Counted from the stretch's first letter, positions 21,101-33,482 are shown. The stretch: 64,000 nucleotides of DNA from Apiotrichum sp. Y4204 (GCA_025531455.1 JAMYHL010000070.1:62001-126000), one strand, 5' to 3'. The notes: generated by a model not told the origin, from the sequence alone. Numbers and translations are program-made.

Positions 21101-21746
21101 TATTTACGGAACCAGCCGCGCGAACCCCAACGGTGGCTGGGGAGGACCTGCCTTCCCTCAGTGGCTCGGGCAGAACTCCAAGCAGAACAAGCTCGGCCGC
21201 CAGCTCACGGACATTCAGATCCGCATGCGCATGCGCGTCTCGGGCGGCCGGGACGAGATCCGCCAACAGTACATGCCGCTCCTGGCGTCCAAGATTGTCC
21301 TCCCGCTCACGCACGATGGCCAGGAAGCTATCGATGAAACGATCGAGGTCATGGACGAATACTATCTCGGCAAGGACGACTGGGACGCGTTTGTTGAACT
21401 CGGCGTCGATACGATGAAGGACGAGTTGATCCTGAAGAAGATCCCCTCTGCAGTCAAGGCCGCCTTTACAAGAACGTGAGCTGAGCCACTTTTCCCCAAG
21501 CTAACGTTCAGATACAATAAGACGGACCACCCGATTGCATTCCACAAGGGCGACATGTTTGCTGGCAAGAAGAAGATTGCCGACATGGGTCCCGCGCCGG
21601 ACAACGATGAGGTGTTCGAGGAGGAGGTGATGGTCGATGAGGACGATGACGCGGGCAAGGACGAGGATTTGAACGATCCTTCAAAGGACAAGCTCATCAA
21701 GGAGGTCAAGCCAAAGGGCAAGGGCAGAGCAAAGGCGAAGAAATAA
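18134..21746 (+). CDS. RFC1: Replication factor C large subunit (Rfc1)
   Basis: Rfc1 is the largest subunit of the clamp loader that opens and loads PCNA. Sixteen exons give 994 residues: 18134-18235, 18353-18428, 18462-18501, 18552-18557, 18593-18662, 18699-18977, 19013-19227, 19260-19427, 19465-19761, 19798-19914, 19952-20198, 20237-20362, 20397-20668, 20705-20861, 20898-21475 and 21512-21746. The N-terminal about 260 residues are basic and disordered. The BRCT domain (about 275-355) contains [20 protein letters not shown]. The AAA+ module has LWTTKYAP, Walker A GPPGIGKT (483-490), Walker B LIMDEVD (554-560), and sensor 1 LILICND. The Rfc1 C-terminal domain and a KAKGRGKAK-like basic tail follow. 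Most introns are 32-55 nt. Exon 4 is only 6 nt; skipping it would lose two residues in frame. Confidence 0.95.
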
Positions 21747-22235
21747 CTGTGAACCGGGAGGTGTGGACAGGGAGAGGAGCTGCGTGTCAATTATCTTGAT
21801 GTACAGTACTAGACGCATAGGCCATAGGTATACAACCAACCCGTATGATATCCGTACCACAACTGCAGCGCAGCAACAATCTAGCCACAACGAGCACCTC
21901 ATACATCCTCAAAGCGACACAACTCACGGGTCGCCACTACGTACTGTACTACTAAACCTAGATGCCCTGCAAACCGAGGCAAAAGAAAGCAGAGCGAAGA
22001 AAAAGAGAAATGGAAGGAAGAAGACGAAATCGTAATCCTACAACGTACGGTCGCGGAAAACACATGGGAAAATCTATATCTGCGTCTCACCAGAAACCAA
22101 AACGAGACTGTACTCTGACAAACACTGCTGGGATCTTCAAGATTAAAGGTCGTGTCGCGCTCTTTGCGCGCCGCCGCCCCGTCCCAGTTCGTTCGCTCGC
22201 GCTCGCTCCTCGACACACGCCTAGCGTCAACGTGC
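21747..22235. other. Convergent spacer RFC1/BEM1
   Basis: This 489-bp spacer contains the 3' ends of two genes that run toward each other. It is AT-richer than the coding sequence, with A-rich patches (about 21970-22040) that could serve polyadenylation on the plus strand. No gene is seen. Confidence 0.45.
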
Positions 22236-24631
22236 CTACGCCTGCTCGGCATAGAGGACGAGCTTCTCCTCGCCGGCCATCCAGTCGCTGAGCTCCCGGT
22301 CGTCCTGGATCTGGCGGCAGGGTGCGGCGACGCCCTGGGCGGCTGGTCCTCCACCTCCGACACGGTACTGGAGCACCGAAATGTCGGGCCCGAGACGCGC
22401 TCGTACCTTGTCCAGCAGCTCGGCGTACGTGACCGCCGGGTGGACGCGAAGCGCGATGAGGTCGTCGGTTGCGCGGTCGTAGATTTTGATCTTGACGAAC
22501 GAGGTGTTTGACGGAGCTGGCCGCGGGCCAGCAGGAGTCTGCGCCGGGGTGTTGTGTTGCAGCGGCGGATTAGGCTGGCTGGGCACAGTCGGCGCGATAC
22601 CCTGCGCGATAGGCGTCACCGCTGATAGGTTGGGGTTGAAGCCGTGGTTGCCATGCAACTGGGCGTTCTTCGTGTTGACGGACAGGTTGTTGATGTTGTT
22701 GCTGGTCGACGACATGTTGCGGTTGTGGCCGGCCTGCGGGAGGCGCGCTGGGGGAGGGCCAGGGCCGGGCCTCTTCGGCTGTGGCGGGGGCTGTGCACCT
22801 GTTGGGAATGTCCACCCGTTGCCGCCGCCAGTGTGGTTGGGCGCCTTGTGGGCATGCTGGCCGGTCGCCACAGGCGTGGACGCAATAGGGGCAACGTGGT
22901 CGTCCATACTCGTCGCGGCCATGCGGTCAGGAAGATCATCGACAGGGGGGCGTGGTGCCTCCTCGCAGTAGTCCCCGTACTTGGCAGCGAAGAAGGTGCG
23001 GATGAGGTCGTCGCGGAGGATGTAATCACACCCAGTGTTGCGCAGGTTCAGGAGTGCCTGCACGTACGAGTCCAACTCTGCCCGACGGTACTCTGTCAGC
23101 TCATCGTCAATCGCGTCGTCCACCGGCCCCGGCATGTATGGCAGCAGGCGCCGCGGCGGCTCCTGGTCCGGCCCTGATGGTCGACCTGCTTCTGTAGGGA
23201 ATGTGTCAAGAAGCGTGATCTGGAAGTCGTAAAAGTCCTCGTACGTCCGGTACAGGATGAGGGTGTAGGCAGGCTCCTTCGGGTCGTCGGAAAGAAAGGC
23301 CGCGTGTAGGCGGAACCAGTAGATGCCGGACTCGTTGTGGAATGACGGAACACCGAGCTCGATGAGCTCACCTGGGGGAAGCATGGGGTCTTGCTCTGGC
23401 TTGTAGCCGCGCTGACCGTTTGCGGCCTGCGGAGATTGACGGTTCGCGGTGCCAGCGTCGGCATGCGGATCTGAGCGTCGCTGCTTCCCCCTGGCTGTCG
23501 ACGACGTAACCGTTGTCGACGTCTCATCCAGCTCCTCGCCGTGGCCTTGGCTGCTCGACGTATTGTTCGCCTGGAAGGGAGAGTTGGTAACGCGTTGATC
23601 GGGAGGCACGTCCAGACGACCTAACGGAATTGCTGCTGCCTTGTACTCTGCCGTCGCCTTCTTCCATTCCTCGACCTGCGGGATCGTCGAGGGGAAGACA
23701 TCCACAGGCTGGCCTGAGAGGGGGTCGCGGATCTCCACGAATGCTACTGGAATGAGGCCCGGGCCTCCAAGCCTTCCGATAGGCTTGGCAACGAACCTGT
23801 TCATCATCAGCATGAATATCGACATGGTTACTCGAGGCGATCGACGCACCATTCATGGTTGCTCTGCGCAATAACAACGATGGGCTCTCCAGCCTTGGCC
23901 TCAAGCTCATCCGGACGCTCCGCGTGGAAGTCGTACTGAACGATGGCGTAAAGGGGTTTGTGCTTTGGTCCGCTGGAACCGGAGCCCATGCCACCCATGT
24001 GGCCAGACATGCTTCCACTAGCTTGAGTTGAGGACATGCCGACTGTTGGCGAAATGGGCCCATTGCTAGTCTGGCTGTGCGATAGGGATTGTGTGCTGGG
24101 ATGTGTGAGAAGTCTTCTTCAACGGGCACCTACTGCTGGGATGTAGGGGATGTCTGCGAGTGTGCCGCGGATGCCTGTCGCCCGCCCTTGGAGAACTCCT
24201 CGAAGTCGTCTTTCGGGACCAGGCCGCGGGAACTCGTGATGGGGTCTGATAATCAGGATATGGTGTTACATTGTGATGCTTTGCGGGGCACCTGCGCACT
24301 CACTCAAAGCCTCGTACCATCCTTCGCGCTCGCCAGTGACATACCAAAAGTCGCCCTTGGTATAGGACAGCTCCTGGGGGTTGGTGCTCCGGTGCGAGTT
24401 TAGAGCTTTGATCACTTTCTGGGGGGGAGCGACTCGGTCTGTTGGACGGCTCAGTGGGTTGGAAAGGCCTGGGGCACCTCCCGCCATAGCGTATCCAAGC
24501 ACCGCGTTGCTTTGGGAGTTGGAGTGCGTGTGTGAGTGGGAACTCTGGCTGAGGCCGTGTCCGTGACCAGATCCAGAGCTCTGGCCATGGTGGTGGTTGC
24601 CGCCGTTTAGGGAGCGGCGGAGGGACTTCAT
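22236..24631 (-). CDS. BEM1: Bem1/Scd2 polarity scaffold (SH3-SH3-PX-PB1)
   Basis: This scaffold brings Cdc42, its exchange factor Cdc24 and PAK kinase together at sites of polarised growth. Four exons on the minus strand (24631-24304, 24245-24134, 24074-23850, 23796-22236) give 741 residues. SH3-1 (about 70-130) has ALNSHRSTNPQELSYTKGDF and ends SSRGLVPKDDFEEF across the first intron. SH3-2 (about 184-245) has YAIVQYDFHAERPDELEAK, and the third join restores HEWFVAKPIGRLGGPGLIP, a Bem1 hallmark. The PX domain lies at about 368-498 (SGIYWFRLHAAF, LILYRTYEDFYDFQ). The C-terminal PB1 (about 655-735, FVKIKIYDRATDDLIALRV) should bind the PB1 of Cdc24. A Pro/Asn/Gln-rich linker separates PX and PB1. 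All domains of the family are present in the expected order. The join at 24075/24074 is the least certain. Confidence 0.95.
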
Positions 24632-27140
24632 CGGCGGGGGTGAGGTGGAGAAGAGTGAGGGTTGGAGCTGATGGTTGCCCGGAGGGCTAGTGCAAGCAAG
24701 CTGCGGCCGGAGAATCGATGGGAAACCGATGTAGCTGTTCGAATGTGTGAGGAGTGAGAGAGCCGCGGGGCGCGGGGTGTGAGATGATACGCGTCAAATT
24801 CGGTTGATGGTCGAATTGGATGCGGATGGGGATAAGAGCGGAGACAATGTGCTGATGAATGCGACGACGCAGGCAGTGGCCACCGCGTTGTAACAAGAGA
24901 CCCGCGCGGCTGTACGTCGACCCCAAGACCGAGACAATAGATGGCGTCGCTTGCCTTCAGTCAGAGTACCCAAGCTGAGAATGGGTGTTTGTGTGTGGAT
25001 GTGTGCCGAGAGGAAAATGTAAGTGTTCCAGCGACAATGTGTATGCGTGAAAACGGCCGAGAGAATACAGTCGACAAGACACACCGGCTGGGACAATGTT
25101 GAATGTCGGGAGGCCGATAGCAGCTCGAGGCAAGACAACAATCGTGTGTGTCGAGGGGGATAGAGCTGGAGAGGCGCTGGAGGGAGGCGGCGACGGGGGG
25201 CCTGTGTGAGAGAGTGGGGGGCGAGGGGACCGGGGATACGGGGGTGCCGTCTGCGCGATCCTAGGATGCCAGTGTTTGTGCTCGCAGGCAATGGAGGTGG
25301 TGGCGTTGGCACGCAGCAAAGGGACACAGTCGACAGGCGGACGGTGGAGGAGGAACGACTTGGGACGTGCGGGCCAAAAAGACGTATACCGGCGCGTAGG
25401 GGTGGGTTGTGGATGCGCCCTTTTTTCTTAATCGCACGAAGCCGCGTCTGTTGTTTGGGTGTGTCGTGCTGTCGTCGTCGTCGTTGCGGTCGCGATGGGC
25501 AATGGGGAGATAGACGCCGGGAACGTTAATGAATGCGAGATGGATGTGATGGGTGGGAGAGTGGAGGGAGATGTGAGTGGTGTGGTAGTGGTGGTATGAT
25601 GTGGCAGAATGCAATGTTGCGTGGTCTTGAATGGTGGTTGCCGCGCTGATGCTGTCGGCCCTGCGTGGTGGTAGTGGTCACGGAGGTGGTGGCTGCGGTG
25701 GCTGTGGTGGTGGTGGTCTTTTTGGTTTCGTTTCAGTTTACGATTGCACTGCCGACCCAATGTCCCCCTTTTGCCCCTTATTATTTCCCTTATCCCAATC
25801 CTAGTTTATAGTCTCCTCTATTTCCATGTTCTTGGTCACTCGCTCGCTCTGTTCTTTTCCCTCCTCATCCTGCCGCAGATCTGGGACACACAGAGAGACC
25901 AGACAGTAGAGAGAGGGTTCAGTGGGTCGGATGCCGTAGACGATGCCGCTAGACGCTCTAGCTCTAAATGCTGTGTGCGTTGCGGTGTACCAGTGTACTG
26001 TACAAAGCAGCCCGAGCCAGTAATCTATCAGTCTGCGGTCTCTATGCTTTTGTCCGAGCGTTCTCTCCCCTCTCTCGCTGCTGTCCTCTGTCCTCTGGGT
26101 CTGTTGTTTTTTCCCCCATTTCCCTGGTAAACTGGTTGCTGGACCCTTTCCCTTTCAGGCCCCCCTTCAGGCCCGGCCAGACCGGAGAACAGCCGCCGCC
26201 CTTCCACCCTTGCCAGCAGTACAGCAATGTATCCTGCATCCTGTTCCACTCGACACTCGGACCCCCCAACCCCGCAACACATGCCACACAGCATGCAGAC
26301 AACAACGCGCAGCTTGTAGGGTGCAGTATGTAGCAGGTGGTATTGCAGTGCATGGCGCATGTGTGGAAAGGGCATCGTCTTTCATTATGCTGTATCTCTC
26401 CAGCCACACGCGTCGGGCGCCGACTGTTGGCTCCAGCGCTCCAGCTCTCAGCTCCCACTCCATGCTCGCTGATCGCGGGGGGCGCACTGATCCCCCGCAG
26501 CGCGACCCACGCTAGTCCACCGCCATCCCCCTATTCCAGACTAGCTGCCCACGAGCACAGACACAGATCGAAAGTGCAGATCGAGCGCAGATCGCACAAA
26601 CGGCGCTACCGGAGTTTCGTTATACATGAGGGGACGACATAATGTCTGAATAACAGCAGTTACTTTTTTGGATGGGGTCCAGACTCGTCTCTTGCCAGGG
26701 CAGAGGGGAGGCACAAGCTGCTCCTAGTGCTACTGGGTGTGTGGTTGGCTGTGAGCTCACAGAGCTAGCACAGAGTCCCCCCGTTGCCATCCTTTACGTA
26801 CAGGCAAAGGCACCAACAACACGACGAGGCCCTGGTCTTCTCGTTTCCTGTGGCGTACAGACTCCCATTGTCTTGCACAGTGTGGATAATTCGCATGGCA
26901 CATCGCGTGTCTCTCTGATTGATCAGTATATCTGTGATCTGTGCAAGACGACCCGCATTGTTACGGTATATGCATACACGTACAGGGTGACCAGGGGATC
27001 TCTCTAGCGGACCGCGGTGCCGCGGAACATATGGAACATGGCTCACCTAGCACATTCATCTCACACGGTACACGGTGGTGCCGCGTTGTGCGCCGCGGGT
27101 CGATCACTCTGGCACGCTTGACAGTTGCGCTTCCGAGCCG

Positions 27141-27199
27141 GAATGTTGCAATGTGCTGCAAAGTGTGCTGCAACGTGCGGCAATGTGCTGCAATGTTGT
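27141..27199. repeat. Degenerate 11-12-bp tandem repeat (GTGCTGCAA)
   Basis: About five imperfect copies of a unit close to GCAATGTGCTGC run through this 59-bp stretch, with point differences such as GTGCGGCAA. It is seen directly and lies in non-coding DNA. Confidence 0.75.
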
Positions 27200-27583
27200 A
27201 ACACGGGAGGAGCATATGAGCTATGTGAGAGGCAGCTCGGTTCTCGGTTCAGCGCCGACGGACCCAATCCAGAGTGACCCAGCACACGAAGCTCACGATG
27301 CCAGCAGCCGTCCCCACTATGCCGACATCGCCACGCACCCGCGGTGCCCTCACGCGTTCCCGCGGTGGCCCATCGTCGAGTCCAATCGAAAGGCGGAACT
27401 GTTAATCCAATCAGTCATTGGGTGTGACGGTGTGACTGGTCGTAATGACTGATGCCGGCCGTCACTCTGTGCGCGTATCTCGTACACTGTGCGTTCCGCC
27501 GTGCACACTTGTATATCTTCCGTATCCTCCGTACATTACATACCTCCTTACATTACATACCAACTACCCTTCATTATCTCCCT

Positions 27584-27660
27584 CCCACGATCCCACGATC
27601 CCCATTCCGCTCGTTCCTCCTGGATCCCAGGATGCCAGGATCCCACGACCCTGGGATCAT
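27584..27660. repeat. GATCC-rich imperfect repeat cluster
   Basis: Repeated CCCACGATC, GGATCCCAGG and GCCAGGATCCC words form a cluster of short direct and inverted repeats. The segment ending near 27660 (CCCTGGGATCAT) can fold back on the upstream GGATCCCAGG. Function unknown. Confidence 0.6.
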
Positions 27661-29091
27661 ACTGTCCGCCGTTACTTAAGGTGCGCCGAGTGTGCCATTG
27701 CCGCGCGGCACGCATGCTAGTCGCGTGCTCGCAAGGCCGCGACAATAGTACAATAGATGGGATATTGAACATGTGCTGGGCTTAACCTTGTTGAGAGTGC
27801 GGTACCAGTGAAGCGGCTGGGAATAGGCACTATTAAGGCTTACTCACTCGTGAGCATATACACAGGCGTACGTACTTCCCCACACGCGCTAGATGCCACT
27901 CACTCTCTGATCTCTGAGATCTGAGAGTCAGAACCCGAACTCTTCCGCCAGCCCACGAGATGATGGTCAGTTGTTATTGTCTGTCCAGGAAGATCGTGGC
28001 TTGTGGCGCCACGATGGATCGCCGCAGATCTCGCTCCAAACAATTAACCAAAGAGTGTCTAATCTGCGATCTGCGCGGCCGATTTTACGCCTTGTCCGCA
28101 ACTTTGTCCTACAAGGCCCATAATGTAGCTCGGAGGAAAACGTCATGAACAAAGACAGGTGGATTATGAACATGCTCGTCGCGGCCATTTCATTGGCGAT
28201 CCACCTCGATGATTAGATGAACAGGACCGCCAGCGGGATCGAGACCATACTGACCCACTGACACTCACGATCTCCAGCAGCTACTCAGTTTGCGCGATTG
28301 AACGCTGATACAGTTTTGGTCCTTTAGGTCATCAGCGTCGTTTACCGCTGTTCTCGGCCCGCTCCTTTCGGCGTCGTATCTCGGACTGGTGCACATCTAG
28401 GACTAATGTGCTGATCAGCCTATCCCCAGTAAGCGTCTACATGGTCAGCCGCGGTTTCCGGGTAATGTAGTCGGCGTCAAACGCGTCGAGTGCTATTGCA
28501 TTCTTGCTGTCTGGCCTTGATCCTCACGCTTCACTCCAACCTCCCTCTTAGAGTAGGCATGCAGGCAGCACAGACGACAAGTATTTGACGGCGGCCCCGT
28601 CGCGTTTCTCGGTATACCTCATCATCCGCAGTTGATGCCATTCTACGACATCCATAGTTGTTGATGCTCTGCTGGCTGATTATCGCAACACATCCCTCAC
28701 ACAGGACATGGCCATTCGCTGCTTGGCTGGAGCCAGAGCGACACGGCGTCTGCGACTGTGGGTATGATCAGACTTACCTGCCCACGGCAGATACTGAGCA
28801 GAGCCGGAGTGAACACGTAAACACTGAAGAGGAATGTGCTGGGATGAAGAGGGGGTTTAGCCTGCCCGTTATGATGGAGTGGCGGGCCTCGAGCATCACC
28901 CCGTCACTCGCAGCTGTCCGGTCTCCTGGACATGTTGTTGTGGTATGAGGCCGCACAGGCCGCCTTATGTCGTTCGATGCCCCTTATTCCGCCTGCGATG
29001 TCGGCTGGTCGACCACGCCAAGCAGATAACATGTGGCAGCCACGAAGTCCATGATCCATATCCCAATAGTTATAATAGCCCATCTACACCC

Positions 29092-30139
29092 TCACTTCCT
29101 GACACAGCGTCCGCGGCGTAACAGGTATCCCTGACGACACCTGCCAACACGGCAGGCTCCTCCGACACATGCGACATAGTGTGGGTGGACGCCCTCGAGG
29201 GCGGTGCAGCTGGCGTCAGACGACTGAACGCTGTACACCACGACTCACTCTACACCGCTTGGCGCCGTTGCGTTGTAAGTACCGAACCTGCATCCGCCGC
29301 ATGATTCTTGCGTCAGCGAACCCCAGCCCCTCACATACCTAGCTCAGCTGTGGGATCGATACACTCATACCCCTCTCCGACGCGGCACGCCAGCAGGGAA
29401 TCCGGACACGGCGATCGCGTCGACCTCACCGCCCGCCTCGCACCAGGCATGCCCGAGGGAATTATCCCATCAAACACCATCACAGAGTACGTGGTGTACG
29501 AGCAGGTCGCCTCAGTCGCCTGGTAATTCGAGGCACAGGTGCACGGGTGCGCGGCGTCGACGGCCGCAGGCGCCCAGATAGCGTACTTGCCATACTGGGC
29601 CGCACACTGGGTAAAGCACGCGCGCGCATCGGTGACACTGAGCTGAATGGTGTGGTATGCAGGGCCCGAGGAGAACATGTCTCCAGTGTACGCCCCTGGA
29701 TAGAAGTATGGCGCGGCGACGCAGCTTTTGAGCGAGTACGACACGTCTTTGACGTACATCTACCGTGAGTCATGAGGATCTTTAGTGTTCCCCACTCACG
29801 CCATAGCCTACGCCGCAGGACGTGCTATCCGCGCCGGTGTTCCACGACGCGCCGAACCCGGGCAGCTCATTCGTGCACCACGCAATGCCGGGTTTCGTGC
29901 CTGGATAGTACGTGTAAGAGTAGCCCTTTGCTAGGCAGGATGCCTGCTGTGAGAAGAGTTACTTGTAACTCCACACTCACGGAGATGGAGGCGACCGTCG
30001 AGGTCGCGGGGGCTACGATGCGCACGCCGGTGATGTAGGTTGGATAGACGTTGATCCGGATACAGCCCAGGAGTGGGACGCTGGCGGACACGAGCGCGAT
30101 ATGGAGCGTCAGGATGAGTAGGCTCATCACGCTCATCAT
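29092..30139 (-). CDS. Secreted cysteine-rich priA-like protein
   Basis: Five exons on the minus strand (30139-29981, 29946-29800, 29759-29339, 29306-29249, 29209-29092) splice to a complete 300-residue protein, although no single frame here is long. The N-terminus MMSVMSLLILTLHIALVSAS is a clear signal peptide. The middle contains ACFTQCAAQYGKYAIWAP and CTCASNYQATEATC, like a WSC-type cysteine module. The end carries the basidiomycete priA-like signature: CPDSLLACRVGEGYECIDP, TAELESCGGCRF, then VDCTALEGV, VACVGGACRVGRC and GYLLRRGRCV. Each join keeps phase, and the two joins in the signature rebuild the motif exactly. The acceptor of intron 1 is a NAGNAG pair (CAGCAG), so one Gln is optional. 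Family members are secreted or wall-associated and of unknown biochemical role. The gene stands alone in a gene-poor region. Confidence 0.85.
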
Positions 30140-31718
30140 CGCCGGTAGCTGTGGTGCGAGGTGGTTTGTCAGTTTGTAGCGTCTGCATCAGTGGAGAATT
30201 TCAGTCCGAGAAACTGAGCGGGCTCCACCGACAATCAGCGAGCCCCCAGTCCTCCAATCACCAAAACGCTCGGTTAGCTGTCCGCCATCCAGACCGCCGA
30301 CGCCATGAAGCCTGGCAGTAGCATTAGTGGTGTCAGAAAACCCGACAGGCGTCGCGGACAGGCGTCGCGGGACTCGGGGGTTGGAGTCAAGTTATAAATT
30401 AGTAAGAGATAGGATAAAATGCGGATACCTGGCAGCCATGGTCGCGGCTCGCCGCGGCTGGGTCGGACGGCGGCGCCTACGGGGTAGGGCTTAATTGAGT
30501 GCTGTGGGGCACCGCGTCTGCTGGTCCAGCATGGGTCAAGCTGTACGCTGGGGGCCGGGAGGCTGGAGAGGTGAGCACCCATTATAGCAAAGGCCAAAAT
30601 GATGGACTACCTGCAGTTATAAGGAGGCGGCTGCCGTAGGCCATGCCAACGGCGGATGAGTGTCAGTAGCATTTTTGCCATTGGCAAAGTCATAGACCTT
30701 ACGATGACTTTGCGCTGACTGATAAACCCCGACAGCCAGTCGTATCCACTTCTGAATACGGGCCGCAGCATTGCTTCTGAACACACAAGGTGGTAAGAAG
30801 TGCTTGGTACAGATAAGTATACAAAGGGCAGCGTACCCTGCTAAGCTGTGCATTTCCATCTCAGGCAACTGACAGAATGAATTCATTCTTGTAAACAAAC
30901 CCTGCGTTCCTGTGGCGTCCACGATGGCGACGAAGATGCCGGAGCTGGTCGCATGTTCTCGGATACAGACGGGCCGGTGACTAGCATGACTGGTCTACCT
31001 CATGGAGTCTTCCCGGGTGCTTGACACTTCCGAATCAGTATCGCAGTGTCAGGTGGTACGCTGTGGCCCATCGCGAGTGCGGCAGATCGGCTGTCGGCTC
31101 CAGACTCCTACCATCTCAGGCCAATGTCAAGAATCGCGCATGGGGCCATCAAAGTCTGAGCCCATCCCGAGCCGCGGAATTCAGGTCTTGAAACCAACAT
31201 TCCCCGCAGCTCCGGTCCCACTCAAGTTCCCAGGAATGTCGAGCCACAAACAAAGAATCAGTGAACCCACGCCGACGAAGCAGGCATGTGGCGGTTGTGC
31301 ACGGAATGTGTGTCTTGCAACCCCCGAGATCCATTCCACAACAACCACGCCACGGTCGAAGCTCGAAGCACCAGTGCCGCGAGGGGCCCCCGAGTTCGAT
31401 ATCCAGACGAGGGATCTGGCGGAGAAGCAGGTCTCTAGTCTGAGTTCCACCGCACGGGCCTGGTCCCCCCACGAAGCAACATACGACAAGACGATATCCC
31501 CGAATCCGTGGTCTCGTGATCCATGTTGCGAGGCCTCTGATTCGGGTAATCTGCACGTCCTACCAGACGCGTGTTTCCAGGAGGAGGTGCGCACCCCAAT
31601 TCCTTCTCCTGACTGTTACCCCATTCACCATTTTACCACCCCATGCCGCGTCAGTCGCGTATACAGCACGAGTCACGCACCGCCACCGCCAGGCAGTGTT
31701 GGTTCGGGTCGGGGTCGT

Positions 31719-31800
31719 TACGGGCCACCGGATACCGGTCACGGATCACGGATCGCGGCTACGGGTCACGGATACGGGCAGGGGTCCCGGATGCGTGATC
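31719..31800. repeat. Degenerate ACGGRTCACGG minisatellite
   Basis: Irregular copies of an 11-13-bp unit around ACGGATCACGGATC, CTACGGGTCACGGATAC and CCGGATACCGGTCACGG fill this stretch. Units differ by a base or two. The array happens to remain open on the plus strand, but the surrounding frame has no protein-like features. Confidence 0.65.
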
Positions 31801-32168
31801 CCGGACATGGCTTCCTGTGTGTGGCGTGCGTGTGGCGCTGGCGGCAGGCTGCTGGAATGGTGGCGCCCCCAGGTCCAGGAGACGCTGGGCGCGTGTACAT
31901 TCACCCCGTTACGCCCTTACCCCACCCAGGCGTCTACGACGTGTAACGGAAGAAATCAATTCAGAGCTTGGAAGGACCCATCAGTGGATCAGTGGAATTG
32001 TGGAACCGTGAGGGATGGCATGCGCGTTCGCTGCGCTCTGCGCGCCGCGTTGCCAGGTGCGAGCTGCGAGCTGCGCAGGCTTGTCAGAATCGTGAGGAGC
32101 CTGAGGATCGTGCGCCACTCCGGCCACTCGCACCCTGCTCAAACCAGGGTATCGATAATGGGGGACGG

Positions 32169-32180
32169 GAGACGCGTCTC
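32169..32180. repeat. 12-bp ACGCGT-centred palindrome, copy 1
   Basis: GAGACGCGTCTC is a perfect palindrome. The same 12 bases occur at 45825-45836. Such a symmetric ACGCGT core could bind a dimeric factor, but the location in gene-poor DNA gives no support for a role. Confidence 0.6.
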
Positions 32181-33473
32181 TGAGATTGGGGTGGACTCGC
32201 CTCAGGCAATGAAGACAAGCAAAACGAAGCCTTGGCTTCCGGGTTCGACGTCGGGGGCTCGATGCATGTCCCACAAGGTTTGTCGGATGCAATTTTACGC
32301 AGGCTGTGCAGGTGGCAGCACTGTCGGAGCGGAGACAGCCACCATGTCCGCCGTGACGATGCTCATCTGCGCGGGTCGCGATGACGTCCCCGCCGAGCGT
32401 GCCGAGCCGGCCCCCGACTCGGGGAGCGCAGTGGCCGGGGATGACCGCCGTCCAGAGTCCGCACGGAGAAGCTTACTCGAATCATGCGGGGCCGGCGGGC
32501 ATGGCGAGTTGGGTGGCAATTGGGGTTGGAAAACACGCGGGGGCCAGAGTTGTCATGTTCCTCGCGAGTGCCTTGGGCCTGTCCGGGCCTGGCTGAGCCA
32601 GGTGCCGACGGACGAGAGCAAGGCGGTGAGGAACGATCGGTGTCGTCGCTCGTGGCTCGTGGCTCGTGTCTGGTGTCTGTCACCCTCTGCGCCTGGAGAG
32701 TGAACATTGGACTCGAGAGATCGCGATCGGCGGGAGCGCTGTTGCTGTTGTCAGGCGACGGAGATCTGCCTGCGTCATCGCGTTCTGGGTTAGTCTCCAT
32801 GCCAAGCATGCTAAGCGAGAGCAAGGTGAGCAATGTGAGCAATGTGGGCGAGATGGGTACACTGTTCTTCTGGTCATGGCCGCTCATCGGCTTGCATGCC
32901 TCTGGATCCATTCCCGCTCATTATCAGCTGGCCCCAGCTGGCCCCACTTGCCGCTCATTCGGTCTTAGTATTCGAAGGGCTGGACCACATCGCCGACCCA
33001 GAAGCCATGGTGGAGTGCGGGATGACGGTAAGGCAGCTCCATGAATGCCGACCTGCCGATGAATGCACGGTCGGCATGTCAGTCTGCGACTCCGAGCCCC
33101 GAAGCTTTGGGAAGTGGGTGTGCGGCGACAAGAGTCGGCCAGCTCCACAGGTAGTCACCGGCCTGGCCATCAAACTCGGGTCAGCTGATGCTGCCGCGTT
33201 AGAGGCACTGCCACTCGTCCAACAATTGCCACCCACAAAACAATCTGCGTTCACTCCGCCATGCCCCACCCCACCACCCACGGCCAAATAAACAGTGTTA
33301 CAGGTACGTTATCGGGGCCATAACCGTCACCATGACGAGAAACTCTCGTAATAAATTTATGGTATTGTTCTTGGTAAAAGCGTGAAGGCCGACGCCTGGC
33401 CTTGGCCTTGGAGCTTGTTGTCTTCTTGTTCCGGCGGGCTGTTGCGTGGCGATGGTCTGGGATCTTGGCCGTG

Positions 33474-33482
33474 CCTTTTATA
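33474..33482 (-). promoter_or_regulatory. Isolated TATAAAAGG on the minus strand
   Basis: A strong TATA-box match (TATAAAAGG, read on the minus strand) is followed about 130-140 bp downstream on that strand by an ATG (about 33333) and a cysteine-containing open frame (33285 to 32955). It may serve a small unrecognised transcript. No splice model linking ATG and frame is convincing. Confidence 0.25.

Larger units (their letters stand above)
24632..29091. other. Gene-poor region upstream of BEM1
   Basis: This 4.5-kb stretch has no supported gene. The first about 1.1 kb is strongly purine/pyrimidine-skewed (CT-rich on the BEM1 sense strand) with GTC and GGT trinucleotide runs (about 25465-25485 and 25680-25720). 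That suggests a long BEM1 leader or promoter. Another pyrimidine-rich block lies at 25760-25870. Further right are a TGCTGCAA-type array (27141-27199) and a GATCC-rich patch (27584-27660). Open frames are short and unlike proteins. Confidence 0.5.

Noticed and set aside
31149..31556. Possible tRNA suggested by TRDLLLR-like translation and GAGTTCGATATCC
   Set aside because: No A-box, acceptor stem or anticodon arm at correct spacing. The T-loop match does not have a pairing stem.
31002..31946. 314-codon plus-strand frame in the 30-37 kb region
   Set aside because: No domain or splice context, and it runs through the ACGGRTCACGG minisatellite. Codon choice does not resemble the local genes.
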